A stretch of DNA of 64,000 nt, from positions 2,880,647 to 2,944,646 of the forward strand of contig FP929036.1 in assembly GCA_000209815.1 (NCBI GenBank), in the 5' to 3' direction. Positions within the stretch are counted from its first letter, which is position 1; each line of letters begins with the position of its first letter. Shown here one piece after another: positions 9,098 to 19,893 of this stretch. The notes under the pieces are model-generated. The model searched no databases, was not told the origin of the DNA, and worked only from the letters and a program-made list of their open reading frames with translations. The position numbers and the translations under genes were made by a program. The stretch is from Butyrivibrio fibrisolvens 16/4. Lineage in GTDB: Bacteria; Bacillota; Clostridia; Lachnospirales; Lachnospiraceae.

Positions 9098-9948
9098 TTG
9101 AAAACACTGCAAGAACTAACATTATTAGACAAATTTTTATTTGATGAAGCGATGGATGACACTGAAACATATCAGGCTCTGCTTCGAATTATTCTCGGAG
9201 ATGATAACTTCAAACTATTATCTCCATCACAGACAGAAAAGGAGTTTCGGACAGCTCCTTGGCTCAGATCAATACGTGTAGATGTATTCTCTATGGATGT
9301 TACTGGTACAATCTACAATACGGAAATGCAAAGAAAAAACTAAAGGACTTAATAAAACGAACACGTTACTATCAAGCACTTATTGATTCTGCTCTTCTTT
9401 CACCTGGTGAAGCTGATTTTAATAATCTCAAAGATGCAACTGTCATCATGATTACCCCTTTTGACTTGTTCCATAAAGATAGATACATTTATACCTTTGA
9501 AGAGGTATGTCAGGAGGATCCCTCTATTAAACTTAATGATGGTTCCAAACGCATATTTATTAATACTAGAGGCACAAACACGCAAGATGTTTCACCTGAG
9601 TTTATTGCACTGATGAAGTTTATTGAATATAATGAAACTGAAGGAACTAATGGGACTATCGTAGATTCTTCAAACAAAAATTTAGCAATTATCAAGAATC
9701 GCGTTGCTGCTATTAAAGCAAGTGAGGAAGTAGGTGTTAAATATATGAACAAATGGGAAGAAGAAGCTATAATTCGTCAGGAAGCAAAGACCGAAGGAAT
9801 TCAAGAAGGTATTAAAGAAGGTATCGAAACCGAGCGTCTTTCCTCTATTCGAAAGGTCATGCAAAGCTTTAAAGTTACCGCTGAGCAGGCTATGGAATCG
9901 CTGGATATACCTGCCAATGATTTTGAGAAGTATAAAGCAATGCTTTGA
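9098..9948 (+). pseudogene. Rpn-family recombination-promoting nuclease (PD-(D/E)XK), frameshifted
   Basis: Rpn proteins (once called transposase_31) are PD-(D/E)XK endonucleases linked to horizontal gene transfer. The N-terminal part has DKFLFDEAMDDTETYQALL, RSIRVDVFSMD and YNTEMQ; the C-terminal part has RTRYYQALIDSALL, IFINTRG and a final helix with EGIQEGIKEGIETER repeats. The frame breaks at A6 9334-9339; one more A restores MQRKKLKDLIKR and a 283-aa protein. Start is probably TTG 9098 with AGGAGG nine bases upstream. Followed by a terminator. It stands between two glycan gene blocks, perhaps as a passenger. Confidence 0.8.
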
Positions 9949-9962
9949 TTATGCTCAAAAAA

Positions 9963-9987
9963 CCTCACCGCAAGGTGAGGGATTTTT
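9963..9987 (+). terminator. Terminator after the Rpn gene
   Basis: CCTCACC, loop GCAA, GGTGAGG, then GATTTTT. The perfect 7-bp stem with a GNRA loop lies 15 bp after the Rpn stop. Confidence 0.85.
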
Positions 9988-10004
9988 ATACAGGAGGAGT
10001 TTCT

Positions 10005-10184
10005 ATGTCAAATACTATGGAATACAAGGGTTATATTGGTAGTGTCGAGTTTTCTGAGGAAGATGGCGTTTACTTTGGAAAGGTCCAGGGTATTCAGTCA
10101 CTTATTTCTTATGACGGTGCCAATCACCAGGAATTAGCAAAAGACTTCCACGGAGCAGTGGATGATTATTTGGCTTCTTTGTAG
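10005..10184 (+). CDS. Truncated HicB-like antitoxin (N-terminal domain only)
   Basis: A 59-aa protein, MEYKGYIGSVEFSEEDG... to AVDDYLASL, matching the start of HicB antitoxins (partial RNase-H fold). HicB usually goes on for 40 or more residues with a DNA-binding tail; here the stop follows directly after DDYL. No HicA toxin lies beside it. AGGAGG stands 6 bases before ATG 10005. Both sides carry near-identical hairpins ending GTGAGGGATTTT or similar. It is probably an orphan remnant, though a short functional antitoxin cannot be excluded. Confidence 0.7.
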   Translation: MSNTMEYKGYIGSVEFSEEDGVYFGKVQGIQSLISYDGANHQELAKDFHGAVDDYLASL

Positions 10185-10191
10185 GAATGCA

Positions 10192-10218
10192 ATCCCTCAC
10201 GTAATGTGAGGGATTTTA
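10192..10218 (+). terminator. Terminator after the HicB remnant
   Basis: ATCCCTCAC, loop GTAAT, GTGAGGGAT, then TTT. The T-run meets the stop codon of the convergent RgpF-like gene (10216-10218). Confidence 0.8.
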
Positions 10219-11985
10219 TACTTTATCAAGCCTCCTATTCCATTGTTCTTCAGTGCTAAGTTCTGGATAAGCTTTCCTATAGTCTTCAGCAATTTTTCTA
10301 TATTCTCTTCTTAATTGTTTGATAAGTCTTTTAAATCTTTTTACACATTTAATTGCTTTACCAAAATCCCTACTGCAAGTATAACCACAACAAGTGACGT
10401 CATCAAAAAAAGTAATGTCAGTAGCTCTATATCCCTGCACTGCCTTACAGTTGTCCACTGGCACTATTATGCTCCTATTTGCACGAAGTAGATAACCATT
10501 TAGCGTGATATATCTAACAATCATGTGAATAAAGTCACAATCATCAATCTGAGCACACTGATAAAACCACTTATAATCAACATCTAATATTTGACGAGCT
10601 TCAATATTATCATAAGAACGATAATACTTTTCTAAATATTCCGCTCCTTTCAAATAATCCTCGATAGCATCACAAATAATTTCAATAATAAAATACCTAT
10701 ATAGTGAAAGTTCATTTCTTACTTTCTTTTTAAGCTTATAAGAAAATCCTTTTAAGAATTTTTGCTTTGGATAAATAGAGCTAATGATTAATTGATTTCT
10801 AATCCATTTATAAGTCCCTGCTAAATCATAGCGATTCTTAAATTCCGAAAGAAATAATTCCCTTTCATTCGACAACCTACTATCAATAAAAATAGGATCC
10901 TTAGGTTTTTTCCTAAACGGAGCTCTATCCAAGGATTCTAAGGTCTCAGCTAAATTTACAGTGTTTATCCCTTCATACTTGTCAACTCTTTTTAATATTT
11001 GATTAAGGGAATAATTAATATTTATCAACTCATTTGCAGCTATCTCCTTAGTATATACGATACCAGTATAATACCCTGCATCTAGAGCCACATAAGGAAA
11101 AATACGTTCAATATAGTGACTTATTGAACCATCCACAGGAAACGGTTCTCCTGGAAACATATCATAACTAAAATTATACTCAAACAACTTTTCCAGAGCC
11201 TTAGTACGTGCCCAAAATGCAGTTCCCAACGATAATGGGTTTCTGTCTCCATAAATGGGTACATTAAGTCCGATTTTTTTCGCCAATTCAACTGTACCAT
11301 CATAACAAATTGTCCAAGAATCGATAGCAGTATGAAAGTATTCTCCATGCGTAACCATTGATGGCATTAACAATCCCAAGTATTTCTCATCAGAAAAAGC
11401 CGAAAGAACTTCTTCGACCAGTTCTTTACTTCCAAGCAAAGACTGCCAAATTCTATTGTTAAAATCTCGTCCTACTGATTCGTATTTCATCTGAGATGAT
11501 TTTTATCATGCACAAAACAAATCACATCATAGTTAGAATAATACCTTTTAAGCAGAACCAACAAAGCAGAAACATCTCGTCCTTTATTATTATGTAAAAG
11601 CACCTTGACATTATGTCTAAATAACATTTTCGGAATATACCCATTTATTACATCAACCTTTTCTTCCGTATTTGTTGCTACATAGATATCAACATAATTG
11701 GGAAGGTTTGAAAAATATCTTAATGATTCCTCAAATAAATCATCAAAAAATAGATACGCAAAAACTGCGTATCTATTTTGATGTAATTGTGAATTTTCAG
11801 TAACATTAAAAGACATAATTCAGCCCAAACCTTTCATATATTCCTTCTGGACCAAGTTCTTTCATCTGCTTAAGTTTATCTGGCGTTGTAAAAGAATTTT
11901 CCAAATCTAACTTGTTAGTTTTTCTTTTCGAAAGACAATCTGTCCGCTCGAATAACTCTTCAAAATTACCTTTTTCGTCTTTCAT
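10216..11985 (-). CDS. RgpF-like glycan synthesis protein C (frameshifted)
   Basis: Rhamnan synthesis protein F family, about 589 aa after repair. Visible in order: RFGLNYVF, NRYAVFAYLFFDDLFEE, NNKGRDVSALL, YDVICFVHDKK, GLLMPSMVTHGEYFH, GTAFWARTKALEKLF, SHYIERIFPYVALDAGYYTG; the rest is a charged C-terminal tail. Breaks: T5 11500-11504 needs one extra base (giving FVHDKKSSQMKYESVG), and near 11808-11812 one base fewer joins the 64-aa N-terminal segment. The last join is the less sure one; if it is wrong the gene starts at ATG 11816. These proteins are thought to modify or assemble rhamnose-type polysaccharides in the cytoplasm. Last gene of the minus-strand cluster. Confidence 0.75.
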
Positions 11986-12092
11986 AGAAACACACCCCAT
12001 AATTTTTCTTCCATCACTTTATCGTGAGTTGAAAAAATTTATTCCCTAATCATATACTCAATTTATTTATATAGCAGAAAATCAATCTAACA

Positions 12093-12482
12093 TTAGGAAG
12101 GACTAAAGCCCTTCCTGTATTCTCTATAATACTCTTTTTTTCTTCGTCTATTTTTGTACCAGATTTTCAATACATCAACCTCGTAGTCCGGTCCATATTT
12201 ATAGAGCAAATAGCAAGATCTGTGCTGTCCGTCTTGAATTACATTATCCTGATTTATAATAGGTAAACTCCTCTTATCAAATCCATTTCCCTCAATACTT
12301 TCAATCAAATCATCAAACCTCTTCTTCGTCATAAGTGGCAAATCGTTGTTCTTATGAAACTCAGAATATTTATAATATTCATTATGGTACCCCAATAAAT
12401 ATCTATATGGAGCGCAAGAATCTAAAGTATAATACTTACCTTCAAAAAAACGTTGAATATCCCCTAAGCGAATTCTTTCCAC
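12093..12482 (-). CDS. Small ParB/Srx-like protein in the glycan cluster
   Basis: A 129-aa protein. The stretch SLPIINQDNVIQDGQHRSCYLLYKYG resembles the ParB/sulfiredoxin N-terminal fold (the DGQHR motif is its usual core). The rest is basic (KNRRRKKEYYREYRKG). It begins at GTG 12482, 11 bp after an RgpF-like gene, with no clear ribosome box, so it is probably coupled. Proteins of this fold near glycosyltransferase genes have been seen in other genomes, but I know no function; a nucleotide-using (kinase or nuclease) activity is possible from the fold. Confidence 0.6.
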   Translation of the reverse strand: MERIRLGDIQRFFEGKYYTLDSCAPYRYLLGYHNEYYKYSEFHKNNDLPLMTKKRFDDLIESIEGNGFDKRSLPIINQDNVIQDGQHRSCYLLYKYGPDYEVDVLKIWYKNRRRKKEYYREYRKGFSPS

Positions 12483-12493
12483 TTGATATTTTT

Positions 12494-13941
12494 CTATTGG
12501 CTGACTTTCAAGAACACGATAGAAAAATTATCATCTATTATAAATCGAGAATCATGTAAAAGATTTAATGCCCTATACTTTCTGTTTTTATGTACTTTTA
12601 TCATCTCGTGCAACATACCTATGCGTAGCACATTATTTCCAACTATCTTATATCCCATATCCTCTGCAACCATACAAAGAGCACGCTCAACAAAATGGGC
12701 AAATGAAAATTCTCCTCTAGTTGTTTCAGCAAAGTCCTCAATTGTAAACCGATAATTTTTAAACTTTTGAAGAACCTTTGAATCAAACACCATGCATGTT
12801 CCAGCTACAAAATGATAATTTGGACAAAAAGAAATATTATTCTCTTCAGCAGCTACTCTTGTAAAGTTCTGTTTATGAACAGGATCCTGAACTATCAATT
12901 CTCTCGGTGCAACAATACCAACATCATATTTAAAAATTTTCTTTATAGATAAATGTGTGTTCACCAAACCTACTATCCCTCTATAAAGAACATTAAACCA
13001 ATCTTTATACTCATAATAATGTCCATACATATATAAAGATGGCCTATTTATTCCTTTTGAATGAAGTTTTATTACTGCATAATATCTTCCTAAGTCCACT
13101 CTTTGTAAAACATCAACGAAAGGTCCTATATCAAATCCTTTATTATCATATGAATAGATTCTCACTCCATTCTTAAAGGATTTAATATCATCAATAATAT
13201 TGGTAATATCAACGGTACGAGAATAAGTAACTATTAAATCATAATTATAAATTTGCAAATTATTAATATAACATTTGATTTCCTTCCAAGACTCAGGATA
13301 GAATATATGCAAAATAACAAGAATTCTTGCTTTTCGTATACTTTTGGGTAAAAAGGCTCTTAAGCAGTAGGCGTTAAACTTTTGCGCTAAATTCCATACA
13401 ACTCCCTTCTCCCTATATTCCGGACGTTTCACTGGATAGATAGCTCTGCCTTCAATACGTCCATTTCTCTCATAATGAACTAAAGGGCACTGCCCTGCAT
13501 CCCTAACGCCCTTATTTCTATTCAGATATTCATTACCATCAAATTTTCTTGAAGGATTATTACCATTCTTCCACCCTATTTCTAAATAATGTGCTGTAGG
13601 ATCAATCCTTATATTTTTTAAATATTTAATTCTATACCAAGTTTTTTAAATAACTTCGAATTATTTATGAGATAATAATCTGTCACTGGCGGAATAATCC
13701 CCTTATACTTTCCAACTTTCTCATAATGTACCAATGGATTATCTCTTCCCACGTCATATAAAGCCCTATATCTCTTGGTATCAAACTTAATAGATGGATT
13801 TCTATTTTCCCTGTGTCCTCTACTACAAAAATGTTCCAACGGATCCACTTTAGCATCAGCTACATCTTTATATTGTGAGATGTACCATTTAGGATCCCAA
13901 TATTCAGAATATCGTACCAATTCAATATCTTTTTTAGCCAT
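12494..13941 (-). CDS. RgpF-like protein B with N-terminal repeats (one frameshift)
   Basis: About 482 aa after repair. The N-terminus has three copies of a short repeat (WDPKWYISQYKDV..DPLEHF; WYRIKYLKNIRIDPTAHYLEIGW; NKGVRDAGQCPLVHYERNG), a pattern seen in front of glycosyltransferases. The C-terminal part is RgpF-like: LVILHIFYPESWKEIKCY, DNKGFDIGPFVDVL, YAVIKLHSKG, FVAGTCMVF. The frame breaks at T6 13642-13647; one more base joins FKK to TWYRIKY. Unrepaired, the left part would seem to start at GTG 13432, in mid-repeat. Start ATG 13941 overlaps the stop of the previous gene by 8 nt. Confidence 0.78.
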
Positions 13942-16900
13942 TCTTTCTTCCTAGTTTGTTATGAATATAGTTCTTAACTGCGCCTTTTACTCCAATTGGA
14001 ATATTTATATATTCATATTCCTTCTCAACTTTTGTAACAACCTTTTGTTTAATTGTTTGAATATAATCGTCTATACTTTCTACCTCAATATCCTGTGGAT
14101 TTTGCACAGCTGAAATAATCTTATTATAAGAAAATAAACTATCATAAAAAGCCTTGTTCATTTCCCGCTTGCAAAAGACTGTAGCTAAAAGGAATCCTTT
14201 ATCTCTTAATAATTCTGGTAGAACAATCCATTCAGCATCACAAAGTTTCTTGGCTGATATGTATATATCCTCACAATCCGCTATCATTTGTAGAGCATCC
14301 CTTCTTAACCAAAATCCATTATAATTAAGCAATGAATGCTTACCACCTCTATTAAAGTCAAAATTAAACCTTTTCTCAAACTCTAGAATCTCATCCTCAT
14401 ATTTACTGTAAATGTTCATATTTGAATTAATCTGAAAAATTATCTCACCATAAATATTGCCGACTACACCAACAGATTGATTTTCCTTAAAGACCTCACA
14501 TATAGCAGAAATATAACCATTATTTTTTATCAATTCGTCAAATGTATATTGAATCTCTGATTTATCTCTGCATTTTGAAAAATCAAAAATACCTATATAA
14601 TCGTTTTGCCCAACAGCATATTCTTTTGCCAATATTTCGAATAATGTCATCTCATGGTCTTGTAAACAATCTTGGTAAACTTCTTGATGATTGCTTTTTA
14701 ATGATATGTATTCTACTTCGACACCACTATCCTCGATTGGAAGTAATAAGCTCCGAATATATTGCCAATATTCATGTGATTCAAAAACTATTATTTTATA
14801 ATAATAGAAATTTGTCTCTTTCTCTTCTAACAAATATTCTAGATTCAACTTATGAGATAGCTCCTCCGAACTCAGATTATGAAGCGCCCATTCATATGCC
14901 AATGTTGGCACAATTATTAGATTGTTTCGATTGACATATGAATTCATTTTTAATAGTGAACTCTTAAAAAATAATTCTGTTAGCATATTAGCTGGTTCTG
15001 AAACAAAATAGCCCATCGTAGAAAAATAATTAATAAAATCTTCAATCGAATATTTGTCGTTAACATTTTTCAGAACAGAAAAATCTACATCTGCCAAAGA
15101 AACAGAACCAAACCTTATCATTTTAATTGTATTATTCAGTTCACACAAAACAATTTCAGTATTCCCAATTTCATAAGCTAACAATGGAATTATATTCACT
15201 ATATCGTCGCTAATAAGAATAAACGACTCTAAATAATCCAGACCCAATTCATATAAATCTTCAACTCCATGCATCCAATTTTTCTCAGTTGAACACCCCC
15301 TAGTATCAATTCTAAAATTTGATGTATATTTTAAATACGCAGATTTTGCTTTTTCCCGAAGTCCATTAGAGCAAACCATGTATATAATATAATTTTGCTC
15401 TTTGAGTAATTTTAGGTTATGCTCTATATCCTCTTGATATCTGCCATTTTGAACGCTGTACAATACTACCTTTGTTTTTAATAAATCTTTAGCTATGCAT
15501 CGATTAGAGTATGTTGAAATCATACTTTTGAACGATTTCCCATTATTCCACAAATGTCCGCGCAATAAATTGGTACTCTTCCCAAGCATGTACCTCATAT
15601 TTTCCATTTCGATTGATGCTATTTCAATTGGAATTATGGTAGAAGTATAATAACCCGCATCACAAGCAACATATGGGAAAATGCGTTCAATAGCATGGCT
15701 TGTTGTAAGATTTGCGTCCATTGGTTCTTTAGGAAAAAAATTATATGAAAAATCATATTCTAATAGTTTTTTAAGTGCTTCTGTCCTACACCAAAAACAG
15801 GACCTGTGCATGGTATCGGCCTGTCCTCAGCAATATCAACATTTATGTTTAAGATCTTTGATAATTCAATTGTTTTTTCATAGTTACCAACCCAATAATC
15901 TGGAAATGGATAAAAGTAAGAACCACAATAAACTGTTGGTGGAACCGCCAACCCCATGCATTCATTCTGCTCAAACATGTCGATAATATTTCTTATATAT
16001 CCCTCGGAATACAAACTACTATCCCACAATATATCCCTAAAAGCTAAACCAACACTAAGGTGTTCCTTTGCAGAGCTTTTTTTGTCGTGAACAAAACAAA
16101 AGTATTTGTATTTTAGCAAAAATTTCCCACATCCAACTAATAAAGCTGCAAGCTCTCTCCCTCTATTTTCAGCCACTATTACTTCTGTTAACTTAACTCC
16201 TTTTTCACTAGCAACTTCTATTATATTTTGCTTTTTATCATCCGAATTCGTAGTTATTATAATATCTATTCCATATGGCACCTTTGCTAAATAATCCATA
16301 CATAATTCAAACATTTCCACATAATACAAATGTGCAACAACTGCAACTTTATAGCTACCATTATCAAGAATATCAAAATCACTTTCATTAGGTAGAATGT
16401 ACGTCCAATTGAATATTTGCTTTAAATCAGCAATATTTTCATGCTTCAGTAAATACCGTATTATTAAATTCTCATCATACCGTTTGGACAATTTTATATA
16501 GTTAACAATCTTTGTTATTTCATCTCCATTGTTAAATTCTAAAAAATCGGATTTGTCTAAGCCAAAAACATCTATTGGAATAAAAGGATATTGCTGTTTT
16601 ACAATTAAATCGTATAGATAAAATAGCTTATCTTCTCCTGTGCCGTATAAACTTTCTATATCAAAAATGGAATAACAACTATATCCTTTTTCCTTAAGAA
16701 GCAATTGGAATCTCTCTCCTAATTCTTCGGTTACTCCCTGACATAACATATATTCAGAAAGCTTTTTGAAAATATATTCAAAATCGCCATCTCGCACTTG
16801 CTTAATATTCATCACAAAGAAATCATCTGCCAAAATATTATGAATATCTGAAAAGTTCCATATGCAAACATCACTTGGAATCATTTCGAAATAGCTACTT

Positions 16901-17220
16901 AAATCATATAATGGTCCGAAAACCCTATCTGTTGTAAATATTATCTCCTCATAATCATCATATAGTTCTATATAATCATCTAAAAGTACTTGAATATATG
17001 CAGACATAGAATTATTAAAAGAATCATTTGAAATATATTCAATTCCCTTATCTACAATCTTATTAACATCTGAAATAGATGTTTGCGAAAGAACATAAAG
17101 TCTATCAGCAACCCCTAATAACTTTTTAATATAAAAAGACAAATAATCCTCTATTCCATCCTCTGTAACATAAATCAATCCCACGCGTTTGCTAGTAATA
17201 TTGCCATTTAATCCAAGCAT
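13934..17220 (-). CDS. RgpF-like protein A, about 1095 aa (one frameshift)
   Basis: A very long multidomain protein. Residues about 1-260 form a domain with IIFTTDRVFGPLYDLSSYFE. Then comes an RgpF core: YKVAVVAHLYYVEMFELCMDY, AENRGRELAALLVG, YFCFVHDKKSS, GLAVPPTVYCGSYF, SHAIERIFPYVACDAGYYTS. The C-terminal half (about 550 aa) is mixed alpha/beta with a second RgpF-like stretch (KTKVVLYSVQNGRYQEDIEHN). The break is at A5 15793-15797; one more base gives CTGPVFWCRTEALKK. Start ATG 17220 has GAGGAG upstream. Gap to the permease gene is 33 bp. Probably acts on the lipid-linked glycan before export. Confidence 0.78.
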
Positions 17221-17253
17221 CCCTTTTTCTCCTCGTCACAATTATGTAAATCT

Positions 17254-18031
17254 CTATAATTTTAGTAATATAGCGTTCTTATTCCTCAAAAATAATATTT
17301 TCCCTATCAAACTCAATACCACTGCCCATATACATAATTTAGCCCAAGCAGACCAGTGCGAAGACAAATTATACACAAAACAATTCCTAGACAAATATAT
17401 AGATAAAAAAATAGGATTATATGTTAGAACCGTATGAACCTTTTCAGGAAGATGCTCAATTGGAATAAAAACTCCTGAAACAAACAACATTAACGTCATA
17501 AACACAGAATAGAAATAATCTATATCAGCAAAAAATACATATATAACTGATAAAATTTCCCCAATGCCCATTACCGTAATTATTGTTAAAAATAACACTG
17601 GAATAATCTGAAGAACCCGCCAAGAAAATCCAATTCTAAAAAAAACATAATTACAATTAATGAAAGTCCTGAGAAAAACAATTCTCGCAACGGAACTATT
17701 ATCTTTTGCAATATAAATACCTCAACTGGCAATTTACTCTTTATTATTAGTCTTTTATTACTGACTAAACTGTGCATTGCACCTTTGGTAGCTGAGTTAT
17801 AATAATTCATAATTGTTATTCCCGAAAAAACAAATACTGGAAAATTCTCAATTTTATGTATTATTACATTCTGATAATACATGGACAAGATTATCATAAA
17901 AAGAATGGGATTCAATATATTCCAAAAAAGTCCCAGATTTGTCTCATCAACTTTTTCTTATTTTCCCTATAACTCATTTGCTTTATTACAAATGTAGCCT
18001 GACGTAAAATTTTTAATCTATTATCCAACAT
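17254..18031 (-). CDS. ABC-2 type glycan export permease, second copy (two frameshifts)
   Basis: TagG/Wzm-type permease, about 259 aa after repair, nearly the same length as its upstream neighbour. Landmarks: LFWNILNPILFMIIL, SKLPVEVFILQKIIVP, ISVIYVFFADIDYF-like segment, and GVFIPIEHLPEKVHTVLTYNP. Breaks: T3 17938-17940 (one base added gives LMRQNLGLFWNIL) and A4 17625-17628 (one base added gives LDFSWRVLQIIPVLFL). Start ATG 18031 lies 3 bp after the stop of permease 1. The two permeases are diverged paralogues, so the exporter may be a heterodimer. Confidence 0.75.
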
Positions 18032-18034
18032 AAT

Positions 18035-18817
18035 CTACAACTTCTTCACAATCTCGTTTTCTTTAAACTTAAACACCAACAGCCCTATCGTAAATACGAT
18101 AATCGCCCACCATACCATTAGTTTCAATTCCTGTATGTCATATGTGCCTTCCAAGACACATCGCCTTGCTATGTTAGGATAGAAATACAGCGGATTCATT
18201 CTTGTTATTTCGTGGAGATTTTCTGGATATCTTTCAATTGGAATATAGACAGCCACCATATGGACTAGCAAAACTATGAAGTTTCGCCAAAGGAACTTTA
18301 TGTCCTTATAAAACACATATATGGTTGCAAGAATAAAAGAAACCCCAATAGAAAATATCATCTCAAAAATTACATCCACAAAGAATATAATCACTGTCCA
18401 ATTTAGCCTTACCCTGAAGCAAGCTAAAACTATCAAAAGAGCTATACAGGAAAACCCCAAATTAACTAACGCTGTATAGTCTCTGGATAGAACAAATATC
18501 ACTCGCGGCAGCTTCGTCTTTTGAAATAGATTTTTATTGTCCTCAAAAGCTGTCATGCTAGTAGTTGTGGCTGTGTTAAACATAGTCCACATAGTAAAGC
18601 CTGTGATGTAATACACCGGATACGTAGTGGAATTCAAAGTGTATCCACTAAAAACCAGACTCATCACTATCATAAATAACAGGGGATTCAATACCGACCA
18701 CACAATACCCAGCACAGACCTGGCGTACTTTCTTTTTATTTCTCTTGCAGTCAGTTCGTGAATTACGAAGATATATTGTTTGATGCCAAATTTCACAACT
18801 ATTCTCGTCTCCCTCAT
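18035..18817 (-). CDS. ABC-2 type glycan export permease (TagG/Wzm type)
   Basis: A 260-aa protein with about six membrane helices. The amphipathic N-terminus ELTAREIKRKYARSVLGIVWSVLNPLLFMIV is typical of Wzm/TagG permeases, as is the late VAVYIPIERYPENLHEITRMNPLYF segment. With the ABC ATPase encoded just upstream it should export a lipid-linked polysaccharide or teichoic acid across the membrane. It has its own promoter carrying motif site C, 159 bp from the ATPase gene, so the permease stoichiometry may be set apart from the ATPase. Confidence 0.88.
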   Translation of the reverse strand: MRETRIVVKFGIKQYIFVIHELTAREIKRKYARSVLGIVWSVLNPLLFMIVMSLVFSGYTLNSTTYPVYYITGFTMWTMFNTATTTSMTAFEDNKNLFQKTKLPRVIFVLSRDYTALVNLGFSCIALLIVLACFRVRLNWTVIIFFVDVIFEMIFSIGVSFILATIYVFYKDIKFLWRNFIVLLVHMVAVYIPIERYPENLHEITRMNPLYFYPNIARRCVLEGTYDIQELKLMVWWAIIVFTIGLLVFKFKENEIVKKL

Positions 18818-18829
18818 TTGTTATATACT

Positions 18830-18873
18830 ATTTTAAGTAAATAGCACACATAAATCAATAGTTATAGCTACCA
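18830..18873 (-). promoter_or_regulatory. Permease promoter with operator-like motif site C
   Basis: Minus strand: TTGATT (18858-18853), 17 nt, TAAAAT (18835-18830). The motif TGGTAGCTATAACTATTGAT (18873-18854) runs straight into the -35 box. Site D at 26.8 kb has the same arrangement. Confidence 0.7.
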
Positions 18874-18960
18874 TTTATTGAAAACTTTTGAATGCAAACA
18901 GAACTTTTCTAACAGTATACACTACTTTCAATAATAGGCATAAAAATAGGGTAATAGCAG

Positions 18961-18991
18961 GCAAGAGGCGGGCTGTCAACCCGCCTCTTGC
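18961..18991 (-). terminator. Strong hairpin at the end of the ABC ATPase gene
   Basis: GCAAGAGGCGGG and CCCGCCTCTTGC form a perfect 12-bp stem with a 7-nt loop. It covers the last codons of the ATPase gene. No clean T-run follows, so it may be an attenuator or an mRNA end protector rather than a full terminator. Confidence 0.6.
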
Positions 18992-19893
18992 TCTTTCATT
19001 TTTCTATAGGCCGCGCAGACCACTTTAGGCTCGTCAACCATTTTCAACTCGCCCTTTTCAATCCACACACACTTATTACAGTTGTCTATGATAGTTTCCA
19101 TACTATGACTCACAAGAAGCACTGTACTACCACCGTGAATCATTTCTTTAACACGCTTCAAGCTCTTCTTTCTAAAGAACTCATCACCAACAGAAAGCAC
19201 CTCATCCAGGATCAGAATCTCTGCTGCATCACCAGCTGTTGCAATGGCGAACCCCAGTCGGCTTACCATACCACTAGAATAATTCTTCACCTTCTCATCC
19301 ATAAAATCCTGGAGTTCGGCAAACTCCACAATCTCATCATAGTGCTCGTCTAAAAACTTCTTGCTGTATCCAATAATAGCTCCATTCAGATACACATTTT
19401 CCTTGCCAGTCAGCTCCATATCAAAGCCAGTACCAAGGGTCAGCAGCTGAATCTTTTTTCTGTCAGCCTTTACCTCTCCCTCTGTAGGTCGAAGGGCTCC
19501 TGATACAATCTTCAGGAGTGTAGATTTACCCGACCCATTTGTGCCGATTATTCCCACGATTTCGCCACGATAAACATTAAAGCTAACGTGATATAGGGCA
19601 TACAGTTTTTTGTAGGTTATTTGGCGTTTTAGGAACTGTATAATGTAATCCTTTAGTCCGGATGTCTGTGTGCTGGCAATATGAAACTCCATAGTCACAT
19701 CTTCAACCGATATTACAGGTTCATTATCTACAGCTTCTGTCATGACTACATCTTCTTCCAAATCCATAACCTGTAACTTATCCTGAAAATGACTGGCCGC
19801 TAATCTCTTTTCCCTCTTCTTGAAAATGAAATCAATAAAAGCTAAGAGTATCTGTACAAAAATAATTACTCCGACGAATATAACTCCAATCAA
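18976..19893 (-). CDS. Polysaccharide ABC exporter ATPase (TagH/Wzt type) with N-terminal membrane helix
   Basis: About 305 aa. Residues 1-27 are a hydrophobic helix (GVIFVGVIIFVQILLAFIDFIF) followed by KKREKR, unusual for this family. Then the ATPase: Walker A GTNGSGKST, ELTGKENVYLNG, signature NYSSGM, Walker B ILILDEVLSVGD, and switch His in LLVSHS, the TagH/Wzt pattern. The apparent start is TTG 19893, inside the T-run at the end of the cohesin gene, with no ribosome site. Adding one base to A5 19892-19896 (minus T5) fuses both frames: secreted cohesin, acidic linker, membrane helix, cytoplasmic ATPase. I think that fusion is the real protein (about 538 aa). Confidence 0.88.
   Translation of the reverse strand: MIGVIFVGVIIFVQILLAFIDFIFKKREKRLAASHFQDKLQVMDLEEDVVMTEAVDNEPVISVEDVTMEFHIASTQTSGLKDYIIQFLKRQITYKKLYALYHVSFNVYRGEIVGIIGTNGSGKSTLLKIVSGALRPTEGEVKADRKKIQLLTLGTGFDMELTGKENVYLNGAIIGYSKKFLDEHYDEIVEFAELQDFMDEKVKNYSSGMVSRLGFAIATAGDAAEILILDEVLSVGDEFFRKKSLKRVKEMIHGGSTVLLVSHSMETIIDNCNKCVWIEKGELKMVDEPKVVCAAYRKMKEQEAG

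Noticed and set aside
10005..10184. A working HicAB module
   Set aside because: HicB is truncated and no HicA frame exists within 500 bp on either strand.
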